DNA of 64,000 nt from Ipomoea triloba (GCF_003576645.1 NC_044918.1:26604316-26668315), one strand, 5' to 3'; positions 11,729 to 23,343 are shown, numbered from the stretch's first letter. The notes: a model not told the origin generated them from the sequence alone. Numbers and translations: made by a program.

Positions 11729-12540
11729 TTAAAGATCAGCAGCTGGTATATACTCACCAACTGTTTGCGGTTGATCATCCACAATTACATTGATAGATTC
11801 TTGAACAGTCTTGATACGTTTGTTGTAAACTCTGTAAGCTCGGCTGTTTGGTGAGTACCCCAAGAATATGCCTTCATCACTCTTTGGTTCAAATTTACCA
11901 ACATTTTCTTTGTCATTTAAGATGTAGCATTTGCTGCCAAAAATGCGAAAGTACTTCAAATTTGGTTTCCTTCCTCGCTACAGTTTATATGGTGTCTGTG
12001 ACATCCCTAGTCTAAGATACACTCTGTTGATTATATGACATGTAGTGTGAACTGCCTCTGCCCAAAAGAACTGAGGAAGGTCTTTGCTATTTATCAGGAC
12101 TCGGGCCATTTCTTGGATGGTTCTGTTCTTTCGCTCAACTACTCTATTTTGCTGGGGAGTTTTCGGGGCTGAGAATTCATGACTGATTCCATTTTTGGAG
12201 CAGAAGTTCGAGAAGTACTGATTTTCGAACTCCCTACCATGATCCGACCTAATCCTCACAATTTTGCTAATATGCAATCCCTTTTCTTTTTGCAGCTTCA
12301 AGCACAGTTTCTCAAACTGTTCAAAGGTTTCTGACTTGTTTCTGAGGAACATTACCCAGCAAAAACGAGAGTAATCATCAACACAGACAAAAATATATCT
12401 TTTACCTCTCAAACTTTCCACCTGTGTTGGTCCGATTAGGTCCATATGCAAAAGATCCAGACATGAAGAGGTTCCTATATGGTTAAAATGTTTGTGGGGG
12501 GTTCTGGTTTGCTTTCCCAGCTGACAAGGGCCACATACAC
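11729..12540 (-). pseudogene. Copia integrase (broken)
   Basis: The integrase core is readable from 12,451: HMDLIGP carries the first catalytic Asp, RSDHGREF the second, and VVERKNRT the catalytic Glu. A stop near 11,977 falls where a Trp codon is normal (YKL then stop then RGRKPN). The domain then continues at 11,959 with FGSKCY, FLGYSPNSRAYRVYN and ends at another stop at 11,729. The CxxC half of the zinc-binding domain (CGPC) lies at about 12,535-12,520 in this frame, beyond the frameshift. Confidence 0.85.
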
Positions 12541-14795
12541 CAGTTTCCTTAACTTTGAACTTTGGTACCCCCCCTTACACATTCATGACTTATGAGTTGA
12601 TTCATATCTTGATAATTCATGTGCCCAAGTCTTTGATGCCATAAATCTGTATTACTAGTGGTAGTGCTGCAACACGAAAGATTAGAGGACAGAATATAGC
12701 AATTGTCAGAGGATCTTATACCTTCCATAATAACTTTGTTCTGTTTGTCCTTAACAATGCATCGATCTTTCGTAAATCCGACATTCAGCTTTTGGTCACA
12801 CAGCTGGCTGATGCTGATCAAATTTGCTTTAAGCCCCTGAACTAGTAGAACCTTTGACAGCGAAGGTAGTCCAGCTACATTGAGAATCCCAATACCCATG
12901 ATGTCACCCTTGATACCATCACCAAAGGTTACTTGTCCAGTATATGGAATCACATTCTTGAGGAATTCTTTACTGTCGGTCATATGCCTAGAACAGCCAC
13001 TGTCGAAATACCACTTTCCCTGCTCTTTTCCAAAAAACATGGAATAACAAACCAAATCAGACTTTCTTACCCAAACTTGACGACTGACTGGGGTGATCCA
13101 TTTCTTCTGAAATTTGTCAATTCTGTGGTCACTGTAGAACTTATAACATTCAGGTCTTGTGTGGCCTTTCTGGTAGCAATAATGACATGTTGGATTATAT
13201 TTCCTCAAAATTTTCTGGTGGGTTTCAACATTTGGCTGAGTGCTAGTACCTGCACGGACAAACTTGGTAGTAAAAGAATTTTGAGAGTTTCGAGTGTACC
13301 CCAGACCATTTCGAATGTTGGGTGATCTTCCAGAGTCAAGGATTTGATTGAGAGTTGATGTTGTGTTCATCATTTGGATTTGTTTCTTGTAGGCTTCCAA
13401 TTCTGCTGAGAGCTTCATCACTTTACCGTTGGACTCGGCTAGTTCAGCATTTGTATCAGAACCTTGTTTCTTCAAGGATTCAATGTTCTTTTCCAGGAAC
13501 TCATTTTTAGAGTTAGTGGTTATGTGAGTATTCAAGAGAATGTCCCATTTCTTGTAAAGTTTGATGTAGGATTGTTCAAGTTCTTCATAAGGTACCTTAT
13601 CTACATCTTCATGATCTGAACAGTTATCCAAGTCTGAGTGAGATTCAGCCACAACTGCAGTGAATGCTACAAAGTTTCCTGATATTTCTTCATCTTCATC
13701 TTGAGCTTCTTCAGAACACTCTTCATCACTCCAAGTTGTTGCCTTCATGGATTTCTTTCTTTTGAGGTAAGTGGCACATTCCACCTGAATGTGTCCAAAA
13801 CCTTCACATTCTCTGCACTGAATTCCCTTATTCTTATTCTTAACTTCCCCTTGCTGCCATTGATTTTGTCGAGTCAAGTTTTGGTTTTGACCGAACTGAT
13901 TGATTTGACCAAAATTCTTCTGTTGATTTGAATTTGATGATTTTCCGATGGTTCGAGATGAGTTTGACGATGATGGAGCAACACTGTTAGATCTGTTTTG
14001 TTGATTTTTGCCTCCTCTGTTTCTTCGATTTATTTGTTTGAGAATCTTGGTGAAATTTCTTGTTATCATTGCCACAGATTCATCATCTAATTCTTCGCAC
14101 TCTTCTCCTGAGTCACATTCTTCGGCAATAAACGCAACATTCTTACCCCTTTTTGAGTTGTTGTCTTGCGATAGGATGTCCATTTCGTATGTCCTCAGAT
14201 TGCTCATTAATTCCGCAACAGATTTCGTTTCCCAACCTACACTTTCTTGAATTGCAGTAACTTTCATCCTGAAGCGTACAGGAAGGGATCGAAGAATCTT
14301 CCTGACCAGTTTGTCTAAGGAGAATGGTTCTCCCAATACAGCAGCTTCGTTCTTCAATTCTTGAACCCTAGCATTGAATTCAACAATGGTTTCTTCATCT
14401 TTCATCCGTAATTCTTCAAATCTGGTGAGGACTTGCTGCATCTTGGTTTGTTTAACAGAGGAGTCCCCTTCATAAAGTTTTTCAAGAATTTCCCAAGCAT
14501 CCTTCGCAGAACTGCATCCAGCAATTAGCCCGAATTGACCCTGATCAAGTGATCTAGTAATTGTGTTTAGTGCCTTGTTGTTATTGTCGCTGCTATTGAT
14601 TTTTTCGGTGCTCCACTGTTCAACAGGAGCTAGGATTTCAGACTTGTCTTCTAGAGTCCTTTTGGGGTGAGTCCGCCCGTGAGTGACGGCTTTCCACACA
14701 TTTACTCCTTGTGCCTGGAGATAAATTCTGGTTCTTGCCTTCCAGTAGGCATAGTTTGTACCAATCAGTTGAGGAGGTCGTGCTTGCCCTTCCAT
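12541..14795 (-). pseudogene. Copia gag, protease and integrase N-terminus
   Basis: The first ATG that makes sense is at 14,795 (MEGQARPPQL); the longer frame starts with a TTG. Gag occupies about the first 250 codons, with the YWKAR motif and a UBN2-like region around DAWEILEKLYEG. A CCHC zinc knuckle (CRECEGFGHIQVEC) follows, then an acidic linker and coiled coil, a second knuckle (CHYCYQKGHTRPEC), the protease active site DSGCSRHMT and the integrase WHQRLGH zinc-binding histidines. A run of G around 12,568-12,574 causes a frameshift that removes the expected continuation into CGPC. The gag-protease part itself is open, so it is the best preserved piece of this element. Confidence 0.88.
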
Positions 14796-14907
14796 GTCTT
14801 CTTTTGGACACACAGCAGCCAATCTTGAGGAGAAGGGTTAGTAACAAGGAAAACAGAGAGATTCAAATGAGATTCAAAGGATCATTATCAAGAGAGAAAA
14901 TCTTGAG

Positions 14908-14926
14908 GCTGCGCTCTGATGCCAAA
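14908..14926 (-). promoter_or_regulatory. Copia primer-binding site (tRNA-Met type)
   Basis: The minus strand directly next to the LTR reads TTTGGCATCAGAGC, a one-mismatch version of the usual tRNA-Met site. It sets the LTR boundary at 14,927. Confidence 0.75.
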
Positions 14927-15756
14927 TGAGAATCTTAGACTCCGTTTCTCTAATCCAAGATTGTTAAAGAGTCTCCCAACTATTAAACCTAATTACTAGA
15001 TTTGTTAGATGACCCTTAACGACTTACTGAACTAGTGCAGAGAAACGAACTATAAGTTTTAAGCAGATAATGAGAATAGAAAACAATAAAGCAGTAAGAA
15101 CACCAAGAATTGGTAACCCAGTTCGGAATCTCAATTCCTACATCTGGGGGGCATCACTCTGATTGCCCAACTCTTCATTGATCAATTCTGAAAATGTGCC
15201 ACGAGTTTACAGTAGAGAATCACACGGTAACTCTAGAAGACATCATCATCACCATTCTAGAGTTCAACCTTGAAGAGTTGATGAATACTTGATCTCCCGA
15301 TCTTCTTGGAATGAGGCTCCCCCTCAATCATAGCACGATTGGCTTTCAGAGTGATTGCTTGCCCAAAACTTCACGAAGAAGATGCATCTTGAATCAAAGG
15401 TAGGCTTTGTTAAGATTTCTCGTTATCACATATGAGGAAATTTTCATATTCAGATCCTTTTTTGAGTATTCTCGAGTCACCAACCGATCACAAGAAATTT
15501 TCCTCTTATATATCTTGCTCAGATTCGGTTAAGTTTGTTGAAGCCTTTGTAACTGACTCTGATTCCTCTTTCTTGTCTTGCTTGTCTTGGTTCAGTGGTT
15601 CGTTCAGCAACCTGTCTTTAAAGACTTCTGAGTCTTCTGATCCTTTTGCTGAACTACAGGAAACTTAGAACTTTACATGAGAACCTGTTTTTACGAACTA
15701 ACTGCTGAACTAACAGAATTGTCACAAGAACTTGTTACAACTTAGGGAGTTTCACA
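14927..15756 (-). mobile_element. 5' LTR of the copia element
   Basis: The plus-strand edge TGAGAATC abuts the primer-binding site. The outer edge is placed at TTTCACA (minus strand TGTGAAACTCCC), giving 830 bp with TG...CA ends. A minus-strand TATATAAGAGG around 15,505 lies about 245 bp inside and is a plausible TATA box. The outer boundary is inferred because no second LTR is available for comparison; the inner boundary is solid. Confidence 0.55.
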
Positions 15757-16425
15757 AAAATTTTTCTTTCAGCAATTTTATTAACAAGGCTCGAGGTCTC
15801 TATCCAACTTTCGTTGTAATGAATCTCTCTCCCAGACTAGCAATTAATTGTGGCCACCAATCAATAACAAGTAGAAAGAAATCCCCAACTCAACATAAAC
15901 CCTAAGTAAAAGATTCAATCCCTTTATGCAATTATCATAATTTGAACATCAAGATTAACACCCTAATCCAAACCCATAAGCGAACTACTCACGCATGATT
16001 GAAGTAAACAAAACAAAGCAATAATAAATAACCATCACCATTGCAAGAAATCTGAGAAGAAAGTAAATAAAGTAATAAGAGAACTTAACTGATAAAGAAC
16101 AAATCCAACTTCAATCCAAGATTCCAAGCTTGAAATTAAATAATCTAATCTAAACTATGCTAGGGAAATATAAAGAGAATAATCTAAAACTAACTAGGGT
16201 TTAGAACTCTGTAAGGGAACTCCTTAACTTGTAGAGAATATGTAGAATATATAGGAGATAGATGGGCCTTGGCCCATTAGGCAACTTCCAATTCTTTTCC
16301 AATTCTTATTCTTGTTTCCTTTCCTTCTTGGTAATTTCCTTTTCTTCCAAAACTTGTCCAAACTGCTCCAAAATTCTTCATTTGCTGCTCCTTGTGGATA
16401 ATTCAACTCTTGGGATAATATAACA
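15757..16425 (-). mobile_element. AT-rich LTR-like fragment
   Basis: There is no reading frame of note here. The right edge reads TGTTATATTATCCC on the minus strand, and CTATATATTC lies around 16,240 on the same strand, followed by transcribed-leader-like DNA, as in an LTR. No partner copy, primer site or target duplication was found, so this is a guess from composition and ends. Confidence 0.25.
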
Positions 16426-16640
16426 CACCCAAAACCTGACTACCTGCACTTCTTCAACTAACTCCGTGCCATGATAGATCGCGGTACTCCCGATGGTGCT
16501 CTTACGGGCATTGCCCTATTATGAGAAGAGTACCGAGACTTTGCCTCGACCCCGGCTCTGGCGACTCCGACCGCCTCCGTTGAGGTTGCTCATCCTCCTA
16601 CTGAGTAGGTTAGGGACTTAGCTTAGGGTAGTCCCACTTT
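16426..16640 (+). pseudogene. Possible C-terminal fragment of a second Transposase_28-type protein
   Basis: A short open stretch reads IDRGTPDGALTG, then a stop, then EEYRDFAS and a Pro/Ala/Thr-rich end terminated by TAG at about 16,607. The composition resembles the tail of the putative gypsy-type (Transposase_28) proteins such as the one starting at 17,547, but the match is short. Confidence 0.25.
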
Positions 16641-17318
16641 TTGCTGGGTTTTGCTGAAAGGGTGCTTTACTAGCCCTTTCTTCTTTTAAATGTAAATGAT
16701 CAGCCTTCAAGCTTATGGATGAATGCTTATCTTTTGCCCGTGCTCGCCTTTCATTTCCTGCCTCATACTAGAGTCACTCTCTTGGTCCTTGAAGGACTAT
16801 CCAGGACCCTTTGCCCTTTTAAACTCAAGAATGGGCTAGTCCCTCAGACTTTAGTCAACGGGATTGAGACCGACCCTTCCTCCCCCTAAAGATCTTAGTG
16901 CGATTTCTCAGATTTTTGCTTTGGAGGCGTACCTCATGCACAGAGGTCCGACTCTTGAAACTAGACATCCTTCTAGTCCCTCAGACCTCTAGTCTGAGAG
17001 TCCAGCCGAGCTTCGATCGGCCTTCCCCTTTTCAAGGGATTCTCCATCCGACCTCTAAGGTCTTGCTTGTTAACTCGCCGAGTCCGTCCTTCTAGATCGG
17101 GCTTTGACTACTTGGATTTGTGAAACTTTCCATCTTTGCCTTTTCCAATCCTTAATCTTCTTCATGATTCCCGCTTTCATCATTTCCTTTCTGAACTACC
17201 GTACAAGCATTAAATGCCTTCACACTCTTACGTTAGCTAACCGTCAATCAACCATCACATCCCTCGCCCGACCGTCTGATCAAAGTCATACGTTTCCATC
17301 TACTTCCTCTTCCTTCCA
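16641..17318. other. Non-coding stretch upstream of Transposase_28 pseudogene
   Basis: Pyrimidine-rich plus strand, probably a 3' UTR-like segment followed by the promoter region of the gene beginning at 17,547. No conserved reading frame or repeat was recognised. Confidence 0.4.
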
Positions 17319-17326
17319 TATAAATA
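17319..17326 (+). promoter_or_regulatory. TATA box of the Transposase_28 pseudogene
   Basis: A perfect TATAAATA lies 220 bp upstream of the ATG at 17,547 and is followed by a CT-rich leader, the usual layout of a plant core promoter. Confidence 0.5.
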
Positions 17327-17546
17327 CCTTTCTCCTTCGCCATTTCACCCTTTCACCCCCTTTCTTCTGCAGTCAAGGCATATCTCGTCGTTCTCAGTCG
17401 TCTTTCCCTTCTCTGCCGTCCGACGTCGTCCGTTTGCTTCCCTTCCCACATTGTGTTTCTTTCTTCCGTTGCCGCCCTTTTCTTCTGTCAATTTCGCAAA
17501 ACCCTCCGATAAGCCCTTTATTTTCCTTTCTTTTCTTCACTTACTA

Positions 17547-19245
17547 ATGGCTTCTTCTTCTTCTCGCCCTCGCGTTGGGGTTACTGAAAACCCTTTTGCT
17601 TCCTCCTCTCGGTCGGTGGCTTCAGACGTTGCTCCAATCGAACTTCCGACTAACGCTCCGGAGGAGATTCCCTTCTGCTTGGCCATGGAAGTGGCCGGGG
17701 TATCTCCGTGGGTTAACCTTGTTCGCGCCCCCACTCGCAACGAGGTTTTGAACTTTTCGATCCAGTACACTTCCACTATTAGTCTAGAGATGCTTAATCA
17801 TGTGCGAGACCTACTAAGGCCCAAGGCCATGGTTTTGGCGGCTGATAATCATGACATTCGCGATCCTCCGTCTAGTTACATCGGCCTCTATTATAAATCA
17901 GTCCTGTATGGGTTCCCCCGCATTCCCCTCTATCCCTGCCTATCTACCTTCTTCCACTACTTCCGCATTCTGGCTGGACAACTCGTCCCCAACTCCCATC
18001 GACTTCTTACGTTTTCCTAACTTCCACCCATTAACTCCACATCTCCCCCTCTTTGCCTCTCTTCAACCAACTTTTCCAAGTCACACAGGTCGGCAAACCC
18101 CCTACGGGATTCATCCAAGTCTCCCAAAGGAGAGGTTGCCGGGTCATAGCCGGCCTAAAGGACTCCCACAAAAGTGGAAGAAAAACTTCTTCTTTGTCAA
18201 ACCCTTCGACCCTCAAGATGCCTTTTCCTTTCCCCAACACTGGTACCCGTCTTTCTACCACTTGGATAGGAAGCCCGACATAGTCGATCCGACCTTAGAG
18301 ACTGCTGTGGCGGCGATGAAGGGCCAATTCATTCTAATTGATATGTGGTCCAACCTAAGGGCTCTTGGTCAGACCGGCTTGCTGCCTGGGCAGCTACCGT
18401 AGGTTGCTATTTCTGCTTTCGTCTTATACTCGTCTATTCTTTTTTTCTTTCTAACCTCTTATCTTTTCTTTTAGCCGACGGTGCTGATATTGATGTGCAC
18501 ATTCATCGAAGAACCGTCTAACCTCGCGCCGACTCCAAGGACGAAGTCGAGTTTGCCGACGACGACGAGGAGCTAGAAAACGTAGTCGAGATCTCTTCCG
18601 CTTCAGACTTCGAAGCCTCAACCGCCAACATGGACGAACGTTGCATCGCCCTCTAAGCTCGCCACAAGGGCAAAGCTTCTGCTATCGAGAAGGGCAAGGG
18701 AAAGGGCAAGGTCGCTGACTCGGCCTCTTTAGACCCGACCCTTGTTGCACATCTCCCTGCGATCGGCGTGACCATTGGGGCGAGCCCACAACTGCTACAC
18801 TTACCCTGGCTTGCCAACCGAGCCAATGGACGCTCAGCCCCAAGCGGGCTTCTACCTCGTCTATCCCAACTGCCTCCAAGAGGGCAAAGCGCGTCCTGGA
18901 TGCCAACCCTTATGAGAGGGTTCCTGCGGCAAAAGCTCATATCTTCTGTCGTTTGGAGCAAATGATCACTGCCTCTAACTTGCAGCCTTTTGAGGGGGCC
19001 AGTCTGATCTACCTCTTTCAATCGGCTTCTTACCATAGCTTCCAGGTAATCCCTTTTGCTTTTCCATTCTTTATATCCAGTCTTTTATACTTGTCGCTTT
19101 TTCCCAAGCGCAGCTGTTTCACGCTGGGCTTCACGGCGCTATCAAGGCTTTAATTAAGGATTCCAAGCTTCTCAAGTCCGCCAAGGTGACTCACTCTAAA
19201 GAAGTTAAGAATTTAAGGGCCGAGATGGCCAAGCTGAATGCCAAC
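17547..19245 (+). pseudogene. Transposase_28 (putative gypsy type) protein, spliced, frameshifted and truncated
   Basis: The ATG at 17,547 opens MASSSSRP, a low-complexity Ser-rich start. The family signature follows: IGLYYKSVLYGFPRIPLYP, then FRILAGQLVPNSHR (about residues 110-155). Frameshifts occur near 18,018 and 18,165, after which IQVSQRRGCRVIAG and then KKNFFFVKP with FPQHW continue the domain. A GT-AG intron starts after GQLP at about 18,401 and ends in CTTTTAG near 18,475. An acidic, Lys-rich region with in-frame stops follows, then FCRLEQMITASNLQPFEGA, a second intron (about 19,046-19,112) and a coiled-coil-like exon. The reading frame is cut at 19,245 by a hAT-like insertion. Such genes are known as additional ORFs of Tat-lineage gypsy elements; their function is unknown. 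Confidence 0.65.
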
Positions 19246-19479
19246 TAGGGCTGTTAACGAACCGAACATAAACGAATGAAGGTTGTTCATGTTCGTTTGT
19301 TAAGGATTTTGGGGTGTTCGTGTTCGTGTTCGTTTGTTAAGGTTTTTGAAAATCCTGTTCGTGTTCGTTTGTTAAGCGTTCGTTAGTGTTCGTTAGCGTT
19401 CGCGAACATGAACACGTTCGTGAACACTTAATAACAAAACACCTGCACATGTTCATGAACACACACTACTACACAGACG

Positions 19480-19860
19480 GCTTTTAACGTCGGCTAAATA
19501 GATCCTTTAACGTCGGCTAAAATCCGATGTTGATCTGGCCGACGTTGTAAGGGTACACATACAACGTCGGCTAAATGTTAGCCGACGTTGTAAGGTACAC
19601 ATACAACGTCGGCTAAATGTTAACCGACGTTGTAAGGTACACATACAACGTCGGCTATTTGTGGGTAACTTAAAAACAAATAAAATACCCTACAACGTCG
19701 GCTATTTACAAATAGCCGACGTTGTAGGTAATTTGAAAACCACTAAAATACCCTACAACGTCGGCTCTTTACAAATAGCCGACGTTGTAGGTAATTTAAA
19801 AACAAAAAAATTATCCTACAACGTCGGCTAATAAGACTAGCCGACGTTGTAGGGTAATTT
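19480..19860. repeat. Left subterminal repeat array of CACTA element 1
   Basis: More than a dozen copies of the word AACGTCGGCTA and its reverse complement TAGCCGACGTT alternate, several as inverted pairs around a short ACAAA loop. In CACTA elements such motifs bind the TNPA-type transposase accessory protein. Confidence 0.85.
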
Positions 19861-22229
19861 TTTTTTTAAATATTCATTTTATTTTTCTATTTACACCCAA
19901 AACCTGCTCAAATATATATAGCTATCACAAACCTGTACAATTTATATTTATAATATCAAAATTAATAAAAGCAGTAAATCTCACAATTAATAATAATTAA
20001 TAATACAAGTTCATCAAAAATTATCTATATTAATTAGTACAAGCCATAATCTTCTCCCAAACTTTGTACCAAAAGCAATAAAAGCAATACATACATCTCA
20101 CATTCAATGTCGCCCACAATATTCAATGTCGCCCACAATACCACGAGACATATGCACCAATATATTACTCCTGGGGACTTTTCTCCTAGGATTGTATGAT
20201 TGCACAACAGCCAAAGCAACCCATTGAGGAATATGAGGTGAGGTATTGTCATTACTGTCACCATTAGAATCATCTGTACCGCAACAATAATATCCAATTA
20301 AATGTTAAGAAACATTGCAACTCCCAGAAGATTGGAAATGAATAAAAATAAGGTTACTTACAAGAAATGAGCATATTCCGATATAAATAAATAATAAAAA
20401 TAAAGTTCAAATGAACAGGAGAAAATTCCATTTTTTTAGTTAACTACTTTTACTATCTTATGTTTGAACACTAGTTGAATTTAAAGGTTTCCTGTATCTT
20501 CATTCCTAATAGGATCTTCCTAGACAACTCTCAACTTTAAGAGTCCAGGTAAGAAGCACCCTTCTATTTCTTCATCAATAGAGTATAATGCTGTAATCAT
20601 TTACGGATGTAGCTCCTGCTAAGTAAACCTACATAAAAAGATCACATTTAACAAACAAATGATAGATTGCAGGGGATGCAATTTGATTATCTCCATGTTT
20701 GTCATTCTGTCTGCATTGATCTCCGCTAGAGGTGATCATGTGATTTCTCTTCAATAAACACTAACAAATATGTTGAAGTTCATTCTCTAACTCAGCATAC
20801 AACTTGCTCACTCCCGACTTCCCCGGTCAAGATTTTGGAGTGATATTACAAACTAAAATAAAACCTTTTGGCATTGCTTAACCTGGGGAAGTGGGGAAAC
20901 TATCATCTCTACATTCTATACTTGGGTTAAAAGCACATTAACTTGAATAAATTTAATAAAAAGAATTTACCTCTAATTTCTATAAGATGGAGATCACCTA
21001 AGTGCAGATCACAAAAGATATTCAGAAAGTTCATTAGACAAAACACAGATATTGAAAGCAAGTTGGCGAGTTTATTTACCATGGATTACATCTGGAAGTC
21101 TGGAACTGAAGAACTAGTGTAGATAGCGATATGCATAAGCTTCTTGAAAGTGACACACAAAGTAGCTTGCATTTTTCATGATCCTTTTGAAGGAGACTAA
21201 AACAAAGCTCCTTTGTTTAACAAGAACATACTGATATCTGAAAGCAAACAAGATGAAAAGAAAATGGATAAAGAAAAATGATGAATAAAAGATTGAGTTT
21301 GGACATAGGGATCTTGTTCTTTGCCCAGGGGAAACTATAGTCAAGTTAATATCATAAAGTATATAGCTCTCCAACTAGATAACTGCATCATACAGTGACC
21401 ATAACCAAAAACAATATGGTAATAATATTATAAATAAATTAAATTATAAAAAGAAGAAGAAATGCATCCCAGCTATAACTTGACAGAAATGAATTAATTC
21501 ATTAATTATGGGCTTAGAACAAGTAAACAACAGGGTCATCTCTCAAGGAACAAGATGCTTTAATCAGCAGAATCATCCATAGAAAGGTGAAGTAGCTTGT
21601 GTTGTCCCTATCCAAGATTCCATACCTTACCTGACTAGTTCCTAAAGCACCTCCTCATTTCCTTATAAGACTTCATTGAGCACAACTTTGGAGTGTGGAG
21701 AATGGTGTAGTAAAAGCTCTATAAAAGTTTTCTCTGATCAAGTATCAAGACACGTTAGAATTCAAAGGGTGACAGCAGACTACACCAAGCAATTTCAAAT
21801 CCATTACAGGTACATAAAAACTATTTATAACTTGTCATGATACTTCAATTCCTCATAATGTGGAACTTACTTTGTAATTTCAAATTAAAGACAGCAACAT
21901 GTCCTTAATAATACAATCCAAATATAAAATTATCAATATCCATTATATTACTTCACAATCCAAATTAATTACCAATGGGCAAAGATAGCTGCTTCCAGTT
22001 TCTTCTTGACAAGTTAGGCGTTAAGGAGTAAGGACCCTGTTCATTGCAAAATTGTGATACTGCAAACTGCATAAGATAAGGAAATAAATTACTTATTCAA
22101 TTAATCACAACAATATTCACAACCAAATCAATGAACTCATATCCATCAACAATAATCATAGAAATTAAAGAAAATTTAAATAATCATAAAAATATAATTA
22201 TTAGTTTATTAACACTTACCATAACACAG

Positions 22230-22450
22230 TGGAGCACTGGAGTAGCCGTCCAATCCAGACGTCCAGTGGTAGAGCAGGCGAGCAGTAGTCGCAATGGCGG
22301 AGCAGGGCTGGTCACAGTCGCGGTCTCGCAGAGCAGGGCGGAGCAGTACTTATTCTCGCCGTCGCCATCGCCCGTAGGCCGTCGCTGGTCGAGGTCGGCA
22401 GTCTCGCAAGGAGGAGCTGTCGTCTTCGTCTCGCAAGGATGAGCTCTCGA
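22230..22450 (-). other. GC-rich island inside CACTA element 1
   Basis: A sharp rise in GC and CpG with words such as GGCGGAGCAGGG and GTCGCC. Frames across it are short. By analogy with the second CACTA element (61,500-61,850) it probably corresponds to the 5' end of the ancestral minus-strand transposase gene. Confidence 0.35.
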
Positions 22451-22659
22451 TTGAGTCAGGGGAAGCGATAGAAGGTTAGGGATTAGCTATTTGAGAGGGA
22501 AGAATTTTGAAGCACGACGTCGGCTGTGATTTTGAATCCCTAATTTTGAAGCACGACGTCGACAGTCTATTGTACATGTACTGTTGAATCCCTAATTTAA
22601 TTTGAAGTACAAGTAAGGTCTAAAATTGAAGGTATTTGGACTATATTCAAAACCCTACA

Positions 22660-23200
22660 ACGTCAGTTACTTACAATAACCGACGTTGTAGGTATAAATA
22701 TTATAAATCGGTGCGATATGACGTCGGCTAGGAGTGGTAGCCGACGTCGTATCGCGACCGGGCTTAATGATACGACGTCGGCTACCACTCATAGCCGACG
22801 TCGTATCGATGGCCGAATGCCATTATAGGCGCGATACGACGTCAGCTAGGAGCGGTAGCCGACGTCGTATGCGCCGGGCCTAATACTAATGGGATATGAC
22901 GTCGGCTAACCAACCTAGCCGACGTCGTATCGATGCCCGAATGCAATTATAGGCGCGATACGACGTCGGCTAGGTCGGTTAGCCGACGTCATATCGTCCG
23001 CCGATGGCTAATATATACGATACGACGTCGGCTAATCTCTTAGCCGACGTCGTATCGCACCGTAGTCTAATCTACACCCTTTAACGTTGGTTATTAGTAA
23101 ATAACCGACGTTAAAGGGTTTTTATTTATTTTTAATTAATTAATGAACATTTAACGTCGGGTAATTATTTAGCCGACGTTAAATAGCCGACGTTGTATGT
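22660..23200. repeat. Right subterminal hairpin array of CACTA element 1
   Basis: Six or more consecutive long inverted pairs of the type TACGACGTCGGCTA...TAGCCGACGTCGTA, each about 40 bp with a short loop, are separated by spacers of about 25-35 bp, several beginning CGATG(C/G)CCGAATGC. The outermost copies return to the AACGTCGG version found in the left array. Confidence 0.85.
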
Positions 23201-23257
23201 GATTTCTGTTGTAGTGACAATTTGTTCGTGAACAATAAACAATCTATGTTCATGAAC

Positions 23258-23260
<3 letters not shown>

Positions 23261-23296
<36 letters not shown>
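23261..23296. repeat. TA microsatellite left of the MULE
   Basis: About 18 TA units immediately outside the left terminal inverted repeat of the MULE at 23,297. Confidence 0.95.
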
Positions 23297-23298
<2 letters not shown>

Positions 23299-23343
23299 TT
23301 AAGGATCAAATGAGGACCTATAGTTAGGTGAGAACTTGTGGAC
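23297..23343 (+). repeat. MULE left terminal inverted repeat
   Basis: Pairs with 28,550-28,504. The central perfect block includes GACCTATAGTTAGGTGAG. Confidence 0.85.

Larger units (their letters stand above)
7204..15756 (-). mobile_element. SIRE/Maximus-like Ty1/copia retrotransposon with extra 3' gene (decayed)
   Basis: Minus-strand order is LTR, tRNA-Met primer site, gag with zinc knuckle, protease, integrase, reverse transcriptase and RNase H, then a separate spliced gene where SIRE-type elements carry their env-like or additional ORF. The gag opening with its YWKAR motif, two CCHC knuckles and a long spacer between integrase and reverse transcriptase suggest SIRE/Maximus. Pol is broken by at least four stop codons and two frameshifts. 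Only the 5' LTR is visible. The element looks old and immobile. Confidence 0.8.
19464..23216. mobile_element. Non-autonomous CACTA transposon (3753 bp, TSD ACA)
   Basis: The ends are CACTACTACACAGA on the left and, inverted, CACTACAACAGAAATC on the right. Both sides are flanked by the 3-bp target duplication ACA (19,461-19,463 and 23,217-23,219), as CACTA transposition produces. Both ends carry dense subterminal repeats of ACGTCGGCTA in both orientations. The interior (about 19,900-22,200) is AT-rich with no TNP1, TNP2 or other transposase reading frame. A GC-rich island at 22,230-22,450 near the right end may be the former promoter and first exon of a lost gene. Confidence 0.9.
19246..23260 (+). 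mobile_element. hAT-like element arm split by a CACTA insertion
   Basis: The left end TAGGGCTGTTAACG begins right after coding sequence at 19,245. The arm (19,246-19,463) is made of degenerate GTTCGTTTGTTAAGG and GTTCGTGAACA words; matching words resume after the CACTA element (23,217-23,260). The terminal TAGGG(C/T)TGT resembles that of the complete hAT-like element at 57,105. Its right end is not seen: the sequence runs into a TA microsatellite and a MULE. The 8 bases before it (ATGCCAAC) would be the target copy to look for. Confidence 0.5.

Noticed and set aside
19480..19860. Regularly spaced direct repeats that could suggest a CRISPR-like array
   Set aside because: Repeats are short, occur in both orientations, sit at the ends of a CACTA element with target duplication, and this is plant nuclear DNA.
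20034..20297. Hydrophobic 87-codon frame in CACTA element 1
   Set aside because: No TNP motif, AT-rich intron-like surroundings, and no supporting splice or promoter signals.
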